DNA of 64,000 nucleotides. It comes from Xanthocytophaga flava. Lineage in GTDB: Bacteria > Bacteroidota > Bacteroidia > Cytophagales > 172606-1. This document shows, piece after piece, positions 55,172-64,000 of this stretch; position 1 is the stretch's first letter, and each line of letters begins with the position of its first letter. Under the pieces are notes generated by a model. It searched no databases. It saw only the letters and a list, made by a program, of their open reading frames with translations, and had not been told where the DNA came from. The stretch covers positions 248,001 to 312,000 of the forward strand of contig JASJOS010000002.1 of assembly GCA_030068525.1 (NCBI GenBank), read 5' to 3'. Both the position numbers and the translations under genes were made by a program.

Positions 55172-56062
55172 ATGAAAGCATTTTGTATTAGACTGCCAGT
55201 GATTTCAGGTTGTTTTGTCATGATCTGGATTCTGGCATGTAATAGACAACATCCTATAACCTCTCAGGAAATAGAAGAATCGCAAACAATTGCCATTGGA
55301 AATATCCAGTTAGTGGCTATTGTAAAGGATGTACTTGAGATCATACAAAGGGGGTTGTTGACTGAACGCTTACTGAAATCGAATAACTCCACAAATGAAT
55401 ATACGAGATATCCAACAGAATATAAACCTGTTATCACCAGCAACTATACCAATATTAGCCATAATGGTGATACACTTACCTATTCAGGAACTATCACAAT
55501 AGACTATGGAGATAGTTCTGTCTGCGCAGATTCTCTAAAGACACCTACAGGAAAGCTTATTGATACATTCTTTGTTACAATTATTGATAGTGACATAAAC
55601 GGAAAATCTCCATCTGTTTCTTATTTAGGGTCTATTTCATTTGAGAACTTTAGGAAAGGCAACACAAGTCTTAGTGGGACGCTTGTCTCTCAGTCTGTTG
55701 ATCAAATAACTACTGTTACTTCAGAAGATGCCAGGCTAACTTATACAGATGGATCTTCGACTTCTTGGAATGGTGCATTGACTTATGTCTATCGCTCCTC
55801 TGAGTATAAAGAGGATGATTGTTGGATAATCTCTGGCTCACTTACAGGTATTTCCCGTATAGGTACTGCTTTTATGACATCCATATCCAAAGATATTATC
55901 TATACAGGGCGCTGTCAGAATAGTGGCAGGCCTGTAAGTGGTAACATAGAAATAATCAGCAATGGTGTAACTTCTGTAACTGATTATGGGAATGGAATAT
56001 GTGATACACTGTACACGGTAACAGTAAGGGAAGCCGCCAAAAAATACAAGTCTGACATATAG
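55172..56062 (+). CDS. Hypothetical lipoprotein in the sigma/FecR cluster
   Basis: 296 aa from the ATG at 55172 (a GTG at 55160 adds four). The signal peptide ends in a lipobox-like WILAC. The mature part is rich in Ser, Thr and Asp with beta-strand pattern (HNGDTLTYSGTITIDYGDSS, SVSYLGSISFENFRKGNTSL) and a late cluster around DCWIISGSLTGIS. I recognise no domain. It is on the same strand, 119 bp after the STN-barrel gene, and likely shares its regulation. Confidence 0.65.
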   Translation: MKAFCIRLPVISGCFVMIWILACNRQHPITSQEIEESQTIAIGNIQLVAIVKDVLEIIQRGLLTERLLKSNNSTNEYTRYPTEYKPVITSNYTNISHNGDTLTYSGTITIDYGDSSVCADSLKTPTGKLIDTFFVTIIDSDINGKSPSVSYLGSISFENFRKGNTSLSGTLVSQSVDQITTVTSEDARLTYTDGSSTSWNGALTYVYRSSEYKEDDCWIISGSLTGISRIGTAFMTSISKDIIYTGRCQNSGRPVSGNIEIISNGVTSVTDYGNGICDTLYTVTVREAAKKYKSDI

Positions 56063-56104
56063 CAATTCTTACTTTAGCTATCCCATTTTCCAAATTTCTC
56101 TGAT

Positions 56105-56302
56105 ATGAAGCATACAGTACCCAAAAGTATAGGTGAAACTCTTCTTTTGTTGCTTTTTAGTCTGATAAGTACAATGGTTAGGTATGACCATTATGTATGT
56201 GATATGAAATTTGTGCGAGAGCCTTCTAATGTACCTGCACATCAGCTAAAACCACTACATGAAACACAGGATAGCGTATTACGTAAAGAGAATTTTAAAT
56301 GA
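56105..56302 (+). CDS. Small hypothetical protein, 65 aa
   Basis: 65 aa starting 42 bp after the lipoprotein stop. A hydrophobic N-terminal segment (SIGETLLLLLFSLISTMV) is followed by a polar tail. It could be an exported peptide or membrane-anchored small protein belonging to the same transcript. No family recognised. It is supported only by position and a plausible signal segment. Confidence 0.4.
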   Translation: MKHTVPKSIGETLLLLLFSLISTMVRYDHYVCDMKFVREPSNVPAHQLKPLHETQDSVLRKENFK

Positions 56303-56601
56303 GAAAAGTGATTTTTAATCGGTTATTCTCAACAAAGATTTATTCAAAGGTAGTAGTAATGCCAAGGTTTCTTGTCTCTAAGATAATACTATTGAATTAG
56401 TGTTCAGATTTTGGAAGTGAGATAATTGTAAAATCTTGCCAGTGACTATTTGAGTAGTTTAGTTAAATACAAGCACCTGCAACAGTTCACCGGACTAAGG
56501 TTACGCTTTTTTCGGTGATACTGATTGTAGGAATAAAAATTTTATGCGCCTCAGGATAAGTGACTTTAATTAAAGGCAGTACAGAACTCAATTTAAAATG
56601 T
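56303..56601. other. 299-bp gap ahead of the S41 protease gene
   Basis: No gene or clear hairpin is seen. It should hold the protease promoter. The word gactttaattaaa close to the start also occurs, in part, upstream of the kelch gene (near 50182); I take this as chance. Confidence 0.3.
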
Positions 56602-58092
56602 ATGAAAAAACAGTCTTTCAAAGTTCAATGTTTGAACACAGTTCTTTTTCTTTTGCTCCTCTCAACAGGATTTGTGTCTTGTAAGAAAGATACCGAGGCG
56701 GTTACTCCAACTATTAGCTCCAGTTCAGATACAGTTGATGTGAGAGATAGTGCGTATTATTATTCTCTGGTCTATTATTTATGGAATGAAAAGCTTCCTG
56801 ACTATGCAAAGTGGTCTGTTACCAACGGAGATTTGATTAAAAGTTCTGAGACTACTTTTAAACCTCATTCTTTTGAAAATGTAGATAGTATCATGAGTGG
56901 TTCTGATGGCATTCGTTCCTACAGTGATATAGGAGCCTCCGGTAAGCACCTCGATAGATATAGCTTTGCCTACACACAAACTGACTGGGAAAATACTTCA
57001 TCTGGAAGCAATGCTGGTTTTGGATTCAGAAGGGGATATCTTTCTTCTACTGATCAGAGAGTTGTATATGTGTATAAAAATTCTCCTATAGGATTGGCAG
57101 GTGTACAACGGGGTTGGCAGATTTTGAGTGTAAATGGAGTTGAAGCAACAGCAGCAAATGAAGAAGCATTTTATAACTCACTAAACAGCAATAGTACTTC
57201 CACATTTGTTTTTAAAACGAACGAGGGAACACAAAAAACGCTGACATTAACCAAAGCATCGTATAAAGCCAATTTTGTTCAGAAAGATACAGTAATAAGT
57301 GTCGGAGGTTTGAAAATTGGATACATAGCTTTAAGCAGTTTTTTGGGAGACAATAATGGGGCAGATACGGAAGCTGAACTGGATGCTGCGATTACTGATC
57401 TGAAAGCAGCAGGAATTACAGATTTGGTTATTGATCTGAGATACAATGGTGGGGGATATACATCCGTATCTGAATACTTTGCTAATCTGGTAGCACCTGC
57501 TAGTGCGAAAGGAAAAGCTATGTATAGTTATAAATACAATGCATTACTGACATCTGAGTTTAAAAAGGCTGGCTATACAACCGATATTAATTTTGATACA
57601 AAGTCTGCTAATTTTAATCTGACGCGTATTGTTTTCATTACATCAGAAGAAACGGCGTCTGCCAGCGAGTTGCTTATTAATAATTTGAAGCCTTATGTAA
57701 ATGTAACATTAGTTGGTTCTACTACTTATGGTAAACCTGTAGGATTTCCTGGAATTCTGATAGAGATGAGTAAGACAGATGTAACACAGAATTACTATGT
57801 CTTCCCAATAGCTTTCAAAACAGTAAATGCAAACAATGAAAGTGATTATTTTGATGGGATGACTGCCAATATAAGTTCAGCAGATGATTATTCTAAAGAT
57901 TGGGGTAATCCGAATGAAGCATGTTTTAATGCAGCCATATCCTATCTCACTGGAGGCTCAACTACCCGGCAATCTGCCCGTATTTCTTCTGAAAAGTTGA
58001 AGCAATTGAATCTGAATACCAAAAATGAAAAGTTAGGTGGTATCAATGAAATGATTACCACTAATAAAATACCTATGTTGCCTTTTAAATAA
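56602..58092 (+). CDS. S41-family peptidase lipoprotein (C-terminal processing protease type)
   Basis: 496 aa from the ATG at 56602; the longer frame from 56560 lacks a sensible start. The lipoprotein signal ends in FVSC (Cys27). N-terminal helices (DSAYYYSLVYYLWNEKLPDY) lead to a PDZ domain at about 140-220 (VVYVYKNSPIGLAGVQRGWQ, ILSVNGVEA), then the S41 core: IDLRYNGGGYTSVSEYFANL, the TASASELL motif (351-358) containing the nucleophilic Ser, and YGKPVG with the general-base Lys (about 378). It cleaves proteins at the cell surface or periplasm. A terminator follows at 58105. Confidence 0.94.
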   Translation: MKKQSFKVQCLNTVLFLLLLSTGFVSCKKDTEAVTPTISSSSDTVDVRDSAYYYSLVYYLWNEKLPDYAKWSVTNGDLIKSSETTFKPHSFENVDSIMSGSDGIRSYSDIGASGKHLDRYSFAYTQTDWENTSSGSNAGFGFRRGYLSSTDQRVVYVYKNSPIGLAGVQRGWQILSVNGVEATAANEEAFYNSLNSNSTSTFVFKTNEGTQKTLTLTKASYKANFVQKDTVISVGGLKIGYIALSSFLGDNNGADTEAELDAAITDLKAAGITDLVIDLRYNGGGYTSVSEYFANLVAPASAKGKAMYSYKYNALLTSEFKKAGYTTDINFDTKSANFNLTRIVFITSEETASASELLINNLKPYVNVTLVGSTTYGKPVGFPGILIEMSKTDVTQNYYVFPIAFKTVNANNESDYFDGMTANISSADDYSKDWGNPNEACFNAAISYLTGGSTTRQSARISSEKLKQLNLNTKNEKLGGINEMITTNKIPMLPFK

Positions 58093-58104
58093 CTCTAATT
58101 GCTT

Positions 58105-58143
58105 TGCTAACAGCACTTCATAGTGTATAAAGTGCTGTTAGCA
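58105..58143 (+). terminator. Terminator of the S41 protease gene
   Basis: A perfect 14-bp stem, tgctaacagcactt at 58105-58118 and aagtgctgttagca at 58130-58143, followed by T-rich sequence. Confidence 0.85.
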
Positions 58144-58315
58144 TTCTTTGCCATTTTTTCATCTTTCTAAACTTTTTCTCATTTGCTATTAGTCAATTCT
58201 GACAGTTTCTGAGACAAAGCGCCACACCAATTTATAAACAGTACATATACGTTGCCTTTATCACCAGTAGATAAGGTAAGAGATCGCTTATCAACCTAAA
58301 TACTAAGCATTGTAT

Positions 58316-60373
58316 ATGAGTAGTACTGTATGTATGCGACCTGTTATGTCACAGGTAGTGCATTCTATAATCTTTAATCAATACCTAAGATGGTGTATTT
58401 TACTGTTTCTATGGGGATTTACTATTAGCCCCTCTTTTGCTTCTCATATTGTTGGAGGAGAGTTTTATCTGATTCATAAAACGGATACTAAATATGAACT
58501 CGGTCTGAATCTTTATTATGATGAGATTAGTGCTGCTAGTCCTGAATTAAAGCAGGATTATATTCGGGCTACTATATTTCGTAAAAGAGATAATCAGTTT
58601 ATGCGGAATGTAGATCTGGGGTTATATAAAAGTCAGAGCCTTCTTACCTACAATAACCCTAGTTGTGAAAGGCGTGATAAGGTTAGGAATAGTCGCCTGT
58701 GGTATTACACAGAAATTACTCTTTCTGGTGATACATATAATGATTCTGAAGGATATTATGTGGTTTGGGAACGTTGTTGCCGAAATGCCAATATAACCAA
58801 TATTTATACTCCCAATGAGGTGGGAAATGCCTTCTATATGGAATTTCCTGCAGTGAGTCTGAATAAACAATCTTTTATCAATAACTCTCCTGAGTTTGGT
58901 GTGATTACGGGTGACTATGCCTGCATTAACTCTCCATTCTATTTTGACTTTAGTGCCAGGGATGCAGATGGGGATTCACTGGTTTATACATTAGTTACTC
59001 CTTATAAAGGTTATTCAGATGCTTGTAGTGGTCGAAATTGTGTTTGCCCGGATAATTGTCCATACCCTGCTGACCCTGTACAACAAGATCGGTTTGGAAA
59101 TCAATATATAGATCCTGATCCGCGCAATCATTCTGCACCATATCCACTCATCACCTGGGCACCAGGGTATAGTTTGACTAAAAGTACTCCGGGGCCTATA
59201 CCTTTATCTGTTGGAAGTAGGACTGGTATTATAACCTTTACAGCCGATAAACAAGGCTTATATGCATTTGCCGTATTGTGTAAGGAGTATCGGAATGGAC
59301 TTCAAATAGGTGCTGTTCAAAGAGACTTTCAAATTAGTGTAATAGAATGTCCTATAAATAATGCACCTATAGTAAGTTTAGAAGATAATAAATCAAATAC
59401 ATATGTTGCTAATCTGAGTACAATAGAGGTGAGTACAACAGACAGCCTTTGTTTTAAAGTTGCTCTGACTGATAAAATATCAGGAACCCAATTTGGTAGT
59501 TCTACGCTGGCTTTAACGCTGGAGGCTGTTAACTTCTCTTCCAGTCTGGTTTCTTTATCTCCTACATCTGGAGTTATATATCAGGATAGTGATACTGTAT
59601 GGGCGAACCTGTGTTTTGAGAAATGCGCAGCAGCAGAAATAAATCAACCATTACAAGTGAAACTGGTAGTTAGAGATGATGGGTGTGGAGGAGGACTGTC
59701 TGATACTCTAATTGTAAATTTTAACTTTGAGCCTTTAGTACAAGACTCTCCTGTTATACTGACCACTTTGCCGGGTAATCAGGCAAGTATATTTGTACGC
59801 CAGTTGCTGCAATTCAATGTTATTGCTACCAATACAGGAGATGGTGCGATCACTGTTAATGCTGCTGGACGAGGATTTGATATGAGGGCAGTTGGGATGA
59901 AGTTTGAGAATGGGAAAACAGGTGTGGATAGTGTAACTGTGCCCTTTTCCTGGACGCCTGATTGTAGTGTGCTGGATGTAGTGAAAGACAATACATTCAT
60001 TATTGATTTTTTTACACAGAATAAAAATTGTAAAAATAAGTATGATACCACAACCGTGACCATTGTTGTTCAGGATTCTGTAGTAGATCATTCTTACTTT
60101 CTACCTGCCAATGTATTTACTCCAAATGGTGACGAATGGAATCCTTACTTTGAGATGTCAAATAATGAAGATAGTACCAAGAATCTACCAAAAGACAACT
60201 GCAAAGAGAGATTTGATCGAATAGAGATGTACAACAGATGGGGACGATTGATATTTACCAGCCATGACCGGAATTTCAAATGGGAAGGTGCCCAATTTCC
60301 GACAGGCAGTTATTATTTCCTGATTTATTATACTACCCGAAGGTACAAAGGGTGGGTTTCTTTATTAAGATAA
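58316..60373 (+). CDS. T9SS type B-sorted gliding-motility-associated CTD protein
   Basis: 685 aa from the ATG at 58316 (the frame opens at a TTG at 58310). A signal peptide or hydrophobic N-terminus ends near PSFASHIVGGEFYLIH, the usual start of mature chitobiase/PKD-type surface proteins of this group. A large beta-rich body with several Cys pairs (NCVCPDNCPYPADPVQ) is followed by the gliding-motility-associated C-terminal domain: LPANVFTPNGDEWNPYFEM, IEMYNRWGRLIFTSHD, FPTGSYYFLIYY. That domain directs export by the type IX secretion system and surface attachment. Role probably adhesion or gliding; substrate not known. Confidence 0.92.
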   Translation: MSSTVCMRPVMSQVVHSIIFNQYLRWCILLFLWGFTISPSFASHIVGGEFYLIHKTDTKYELGLNLYYDEISAASPELKQDYIRATIFRKRDNQFMRNVDLGLYKSQSLLTYNNPSCERRDKVRNSRLWYYTEITLSGDTYNDSEGYYVVWERCCRNANITNIYTPNEVGNAFYMEFPAVSLNKQSFINNSPEFGVITGDYACINSPFYFDFSARDADGDSLVYTLVTPYKGYSDACSGRNCVCPDNCPYPADPVQQDRFGNQYIDPDPRNHSAPYPLITWAPGYSLTKSTPGPIPLSVGSRTGIITFTADKQGLYAFAVLCKEYRNGLQIGAVQRDFQISVIECPINNAPIVSLEDNKSNTYVANLSTIEVSTTDSLCFKVALTDKISGTQFGSSTLALTLEAVNFSSSLVSLSPTSGVIYQDSDTVWANLCFEKCAAAEINQPLQVKLVVRDDGCGGGLSDTLIVNFNFEPLVQDSPVILTTLPGNQASIFVRQLLQFNVIATNTGDGAITVNAAGRGFDMRAVGMKFENGKTGVDSVTVPFSWTPDCSVLDVVKDNTFIIDFFTQNKNCKNKYDTTTVTIVVQDSVVDHSYFLPANVFTPNGDEWNPYFEMSNNEDSTKNLPKDNCKERFDRIEMYNRWGRLIFTSHDRNFKWEGAQFPTGSYYFLIYYTTRRYKGWVSLLR

Positions 60374-60374
60374 A

Positions 60375-60408
60375 ATTATCCCCTTGGAGTGCAATCCAAG
60401 GGGATAAT
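60375..60408. terminator. Bidirectional terminator hairpin
   Basis: A perfect 14-bp stem, attatccccttgga at 60375-60388 and tccaaggggataat at 60395-60408, with a 6-nt loop. It is shared by the convergent genes ending at 60373 and 60411. Confidence 0.88.
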
Positions 60409-60410
60409 AA

Positions 60411-60890
60411 TTATTGAGGTTTGTAAGTTTTTATGAGGGTTAATGCAACTCCTTCTTCTTCCTCATAAAGTTTAATCTTAAACACACTTGAGGATGCCTC
60501 TACAACTTCGTATGATATTGTATTTGTGCCATCTGTTAATGTTATAAGTTTACTACTTTCATCATATGTCCATTTGACATTAGTGGGAGTCGGGCTATCT
60601 CCATCACATAATTGGCCATCATCTACTACAAAGCTACCATTTGATTTAAAGGTTGTTATATCATCTATGAAGCATTGTGGCGCATAGGGCATCCAATCTG
60701 GATCAGGTATTCCATCTCCACTTACATCAATTGCTGGGGTAGAAGTAATTGAAGATACTTTCCAATGCTTGTCTACAAAACCAGGACCATTTTTTTCTGG
60801 ATCCGGGTCATGTTTTTTACAGGCTGCCAGACTTCCTAATAGAGTTAAAACCAATACGGTTAAACGTAGATCTGTTACTAATGTTTTCAT
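60411..60890 (-). CDS. Lipocalin-like hypothetical lipoprotein
   Basis: 159 aa from the ATG at 60890; the frame extends to 60983 but the residues before this Met do not look like a signal. The lipoprotein signal ends in SLAACKK. The mature part (HWKVSSITSTPAIDVSGDGI, TTFKSNGSFVVDDG, VKWTYDESSKLITLTDG) has the strand order of the small lipocalin-like proteins common in Bacteroidota. Function unknown. Single gene. Confidence 0.75.
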   Translation of the reverse strand: MKTLVTDLRLTVLVLTLLGSLAACKKHDPDPEKNGPGFVDKHWKVSSITSTPAIDVSGDGIPDPDWMPYAPQCFIDDITTFKSNGSFVVDDGQLCDGDSPTPTNVKWTYDESSKLITLTDGTNTISYEVVEASSSVFKIKLYEEEEGVALTLIKTYKPQ

Positions 60891-61054
60891 AGTGTAGTTG
60901 TTTGTAGTTAAAAGTGTTTTGATTATTAATGTGTTACAAAGGTATATGCTTATTATAGATAGCTCAATTACAGCATCTCTCAACTGATGATTTTGCCTGC
61001 GAGGTGTTAGATTTGTACTACTAATTGTAAATACACGTATTTATTATATAAAGA

Positions 61055-61096
61055 TATCCCCTACAAAGACTCATCTTTTAGTCTTTGTAGGGGATA
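61055..61096 (-). terminator. Terminator of the mlaEFD-type operon
   Basis: A perfect 16-bp stem, tatcccctacaaagac at 61055-61070 and gtctttgtaggggata at 61081-61096, with a 10-nt loop. It lies 36 bp past the mlaD-type gene stop on the minus strand. Confidence 0.88.
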
Positions 61097-61131
61097 GGTA
61101 TTGATGATGTATTTTAAATCAGCCTAGAACG

Positions 61132-62118
61132 CTATTGAGCTTGTTGCTTTGCGTCAGCTTTAGCTTTTTTCTTAAATGCTCCTTTCAAAAAGAAACTATA
61201 CCGCAATGCATCCATGCTTTCATCTAGTTTCTTTGTACTGGTTTCTACGTTCTGAATAGTTCCTTTCAATTGTGTGGCAAACTGTTCGTCATTTAATAGC
61301 ATCCCCAATGCATTGTTGTTACGGTTAAGGTTATTACTTGCCTTTTCAAGATTTCCACTTATTGCAGATGCTGAAGAGGCTGTAGTTTGGAGCTGGTTAA
61401 CAGAGCCTTTTAATTGATTAAAGACAACAGTATCTGTAAGTAGTTGATTGACAAGGCCATCTTTGTTATTTAGTTTATGTGTAAACTGTGACAAAGAAGC
61501 AGAGGCCTGACTGGTTGTAGCAGATACTTGTTGCAGATTAGAAACGATGCTCTGAAAGCGATTAGCCAGGGTCGAATCTGATAATAGTGCGCCTACAGTA
61601 CCTTTACCGTTAGTAAGGTCATTACTTAATTTCTTAAAATCTGTGGTAATTGCCAACAGGTTTTTATTATTCTCCTGCAAGGTCTCCATTATATCATCTG
61701 TACTGAGAGCCTGTTCAATCTGTAGTCTGTCTCCTTCTTCTACTACAGGGGCTTGCGGAGTTCCACCATAAACTTCAATAATTTTGTTTCCTATCAGACT
61801 TTCTGACCCAAGTCGTGCCTTTGAATCTTTATGGATGTACTTTTGTACATCTTCTTCTATTTTAAGTGTCACCTCAACCTGAGACGTACCATACAGTTGC
61901 AGTGATTTTACAGTACCAATTTTTACTCCTGAAAACCAGACGTTATTTCCAGCTTTCAGACCTGCAATATTATCGAATACTGCTTTTACTTCGAGGGTTT
62001 TTTCAAACCGTTTCTGTTTGCCTCCCAGAATAAAAATTCCTGCAACCAATATAATGATAGCCAAGAGTACGAACACTCCTACTACCACAGATCGTTTATT
62101 GTTTTCTGCTGTTCCCAT
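61132..62118 (-). CDS. MlaD-family (MCE domain) lipid transport protein
   Basis: 328 aa. An N-terminal signal anchor (VVVGVFVLLAIIILVAGIFI) is followed by an MCE domain at about 40-120 (VKAVFDNIAGLKAGNNVWFS, GVKIGTVKSLQLYG, LGSESLIGNKIIEVYGG). A long helical tail with heptad-like repeats (about 145-310) is typical of MCE proteins that build a needle or plate across the periplasm. It is last in the mlaE-mlaF-mlaD order and binds phospholipids passed by the ABC transporter. Confidence 0.94.
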   Translation of the reverse strand: MGTAENNKRSVVVGVFVLLAIIILVAGIFILGGKQKRFEKTLEVKAVFDNIAGLKAGNNVWFSGVKIGTVKSLQLYGTSQVEVTLKIEEDVQKYIHKDSKARLGSESLIGNKIIEVYGGTPQAPVVEEGDRLQIEQALSTDDIMETLQENNKNLLAITTDFKKLSNDLTNGKGTVGALLSDSTLANRFQSIVSNLQQVSATTSQASASLSQFTHKLNNKDGLVNQLLTDTVVFNQLKGSVNQLQTTASSASAISGNLEKASNNLNRNNNALGMLLNDEQFATQLKGTIQNVETSTKKLDESMDALRYSFFLKGAFKKKAKADAKQQAQ

Positions 62119-62124
62119 AGTTAG

Positions 62125-62895
62125 TTAATCTGTAAAGTTATAATCATAAAAAGCTTTCACTCGTTCATCTTCTGTTGTAAATACCTCATCAAATGTGCCT
62201 TGGCGCTGAAATTGCCCATCAAGCAGCATAACGATTCTGTCACCTGTGATTTTGGCACAGGTAAGGTCATGTGTAATGATAATAGAAGATGAATGAAACT
62301 TTTGCTGAACCTCATTGATCAGGTTATTGATGTCCATACTGGTAATAGGATCAAGACCTGCTGTAGGTTCATCGTATAGCATAATTTCAGGTTTCAGAAT
62401 CAATGTTCGAGCTATCCCAATGCGTTTGCGCTGGCCGCCTGATAGCTGGGATGGCATTTGATTGATTGTTTGAGATAGTCCTACATCTTCCAGGAGCTCT
62501 TCTACACGTTGGTTAATTTCGTTTTCACTCAACTCTTTTTCATGGCGTCTTAACGGAAATTCCAGGTTTTCACGAACCGTCATACTATCATACAAGGCAC
62601 TATTCTGAAAGGAGAATCCGATCTTTAAGCGCAGTGCATCCATTTCTTTTTCGTTTATACCCGTAATTTCATGGTTCAACACATTTACAGAGCCTTCATC
62701 AGGTTGTAGCAGTCCTGCAATAATTTTAATTAAAACAGATTTTCCTGTCCCTGACCGCCCTAATACTACCAGATTTTCTCCCTGATATAAATCCATATCT
62801 ACACCTTTGAGAACGTCCAGTTCTCCAAAGGATTTCTTCAAACCCTTGATCGTAATGACTTTATTCGTAGTATCTATTTTGATATTCTCTTTCAT
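62125..62895 (-). CDS. MlaF-type ABC transporter ATP-binding protein
   Basis: 256 aa ABC ATPase. Walker A GRSGTGKSVL, Q-loop SFQNSALYDSMTVREN, signature LSGGQRKRIGIART, Walker B EIMLYDEPTAGLDP and His-switch IITHDLTCAK are all present. It energises the lipid transporter with the MlaE permease 14 bp upstream and the MCE protein 6 bp downstream. Confidence 0.96.
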   Translation of the reverse strand: MKENIKIDTTNKVITIKGLKKSFGELDVLKGVDMDLYQGENLVVLGRSGTGKSVLIKIIAGLLQPDEGSVNVLNHEITGINEKEMDALRLKIGFSFQNSALYDSMTVRENLEFPLRRHEKELSENEINQRVEELLEDVGLSQTINQMPSQLSGGQRKRIGIARTLILKPEIMLYDEPTAGLDPITSMDINNLINEVQQKFHSSSIIITHDLTCAKITGDRIVMLLDGQFQRQGTFDEVFTTEDERVKAFYDYNFTD

Positions 62896-62909
62896 AGTTA
62901 TTATATATC

Positions 62910-63722
62910 TTATCCACGTAAGGCATTCACTATCTGCAGTATCAATAGTTCCTCAATGAACACTAGAAACATAGATGTCACAACGGATGAATTGGCGGCT
63001 TTTCCTACACCTTCGGTTCCTTTTGAAGAATTGTACCCTTTGTAACAACCTACTATGCCTATTGTAAATCCGAATACAAATGCTTTTATGACTGATGAAA
63101 AAATGTCAAGGAAGGTGATGGCATCAAATACCTGATTGATATAACTCTTAAAGCTGGTTAGTTCATTGGCATGTATGTTTACATATCCCCCCATGAGTGC
63201 TACAATCATAGTATACATGGTTAGAGTAGGAATCATGAATGTAGTAGCCAATACCCGTGATACAACTAGAAACTTAAAAGGATTGACGGCTGATACTTCC
63301 ATAGCATCAATCTGTTCAGTTACCTTCATTGATCCAAGTTCCGCCCCGATATTTGAACCGACTCGTCCTGCTGCAATCAGGGCCGTAACCAGTGGTGCAA
63401 GTGCACGTACTATTGCTACTGCGATAAGAGCTGGAAGAAGCGCTGTTGCACCTAAGTCAGCAAGAGAAGGACGTGATTGATTGGTAAACACAATACCAAT
63501 GATGAATCCGGTAAGAGAAATTAATGGCAGAGAACGGACTCCAACCTGGAAACATTGATTTATAACCTCCTGCCATTCATAAGGAGGAAGAAATACTTCT
63601 TGAAAAAAACGAACGACAAAACGATAAACTTCTGCCAGATTAACAAAGATCTGATCCAGTTTGCGGGAGAGTACATATTTGTTGGCTTTTTCCAAGCCTT
63701 CTTTAGGAGCATCTGTATGCAT
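62910..63722 (-). CDS. MlaE-family permease
   Basis: 270 aa integral membrane protein with about five TM segments. Family stretches are GVRSLPLISLTGFIIGIVFT, AAGRVGSNIGAELGSMKVTE, QIDAMEVSAVNPFKFLVVSR and IGIVGCYKGYNSSKGTEGVG. First gene of the operon. The dimeric permease forms the membrane part of the MCE-linked phospholipid ABC transporter that maintains outer membrane asymmetry. The upstream region has the ctagtgtc/gacactag inverted repeat (63760-63785). Confidence 0.95.
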   Translation of the reverse strand: MHTDAPKEGLEKANKYVLSRKLDQIFVNLAEVYRFVVRFFQEVFLPPYEWQEVINQCFQVGVRSLPLISLTGFIIGIVFTNQSRPSLADLGATALLPALIAVAIVRALAPLVTALIAAGRVGSNIGAELGSMKVTEQIDAMEVSAVNPFKFLVVSRVLATTFMIPTLTMYTMIVALMGGYVNIHANELTSFKSYINQVFDAITFLDIFSSVIKAFVFGFTIGIVGCYKGYNSSKGTEGVGKAANSSVVTSMFLVFIEELLILQIVNALRG

Positions 63723-63759
63723 CTGTCTGGTTCTATAAGAATAAAAAAGTTACATATTA

Positions 63760-63785
63760 CTAGTGTCCAACCATATTGACACTAG
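63760..63785. promoter_or_regulatory. Inverted repeat upstream of the mlaE-type gene
   Basis: ctagtgtc at 63760-63767 and gacactag at 63778-63785 form a perfect 8-bp inverted repeat with a 10-bp spacer, 38 bp upstream of the start. It could be an operator or a leader hairpin. No regulator gene is visible beside it. Confidence 0.35.
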
Positions 63786-64000
63786 CATAGAAAAAATCGT
63801 ACCTGTAGATTTTATAGATCAATTGTGGGTAAGAATGTACGGCCAATAATGCTTTCAGTTCTGTAAATATGCTTGTGATGATGCTATGCGGGGAAGAACT
63901 ATTGACTTTATATCAGAGAACACGGCCAGAATCTTTTTACCACTAAAAAATTACTTGTTTAGAGAAAAGATGGTAGCTAAAAAGAACTGACGGTGGACTA

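Noticed and set aside
50182-56578. Shared word actttaattaaa upstream of the kelch and S41 protease genes
   Set aside because: A 12-bp AT-rich match at two sites in AT-rich DNA is weak; nothing else in the two regions agrees.
1-64000. CRISPR arrays, tRNA or rRNA genes, insertion sequences, prophage
   Set aside because: No regular short repeats with spacers, no cloverleaf or rRNA-like sequence, no transposase or integrase was found on reading both strands.

Overview
This 64 kb window reads as chromosome of a Bacteroidota bacterium, most likely a Cytophagales-type environmental or gliding species (inference). The support is a T9SS/gliding-motility C-terminal sorting domain, a FecR/ECF sigma pair, DUF4270 and kelch lipoproteins, an OMP_b-brl-type TonB-dependent protein, LytS/LytTR pairs, and AT-rich DNA with few clear Shine-Dalgarno sequences. 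I saw no rRNA, tRNA, CRISPR array, transposase or prophage. Many reading frames that open at TTG or GTG have a better ATG a few codons inside, and I moved those starts.

Layout: (1) 1-1847, a carboxylesterase cut by the left edge, divergent from a Nudix-fold regulator. (2) 2699-9093, a chemosensory operon: MCP, STAS, two CheY, CheA, CheW and CheR, but no CheB. (3) 9295-24666, mixed metabolic and regulatory genes: AraC regulator and SDR; a small lipoprotein apparently truncated by a 17-bp tandem duplication; deacetylase-like protein; stress protein; chromate transporter; sulfatase; an unknown gene; a 56-aa lipoprotein; a second Nudix-regulator/carboxylesterase pair with an extra esterase; and a quinone-type oxidoreductase divergent from a second AraC regulator.

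(4) 24794-32665, a minus-strand operon of five genes that fits the MoxR-vWA-beta-propeller (bpX) ternary systems, a predicted NTP-dependent conflict system: a bpX-like component, the MoxR ATPase, a second bpX-like component, a vWA plus propeller protein, and a membrane-anchored helical-repeat plus propeller protein. (5) 33002-36035, a bestrophin channel, a decayed beta-carbonic anhydrase fragment, a DoxX-like membrane protein and an anchored surface protein. (6) 36118-39829, an HSP90-family ATPase with a helical-repeat partner and a coiled-coil protein.

(7) 39965-48541, two LytS/LytTR two-component systems flanking an outer-membrane beta-barrel receptor, a YceI protein and a haem-binding protein. 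(8) 48835-60890, surface and signalling proteins: DUF4270 and kelch lipoproteins, an ECF sigma/FecR/STN-barrel circuit with two accessory genes, an S41 protease, a large T9SS-sorted protein and a lipoprotein. (9) 61132-63722, an mlaEFD-type lipid transport operon.

The most notable items are the bpX conflict operon, the HSP90 module next to it, the two paralogous esterase/degenerate-Nudix regulator pairs, the 17-bp duplication that shortens a lipoprotein gene, and the carbonic anhydrase remnant beside bestrophin.
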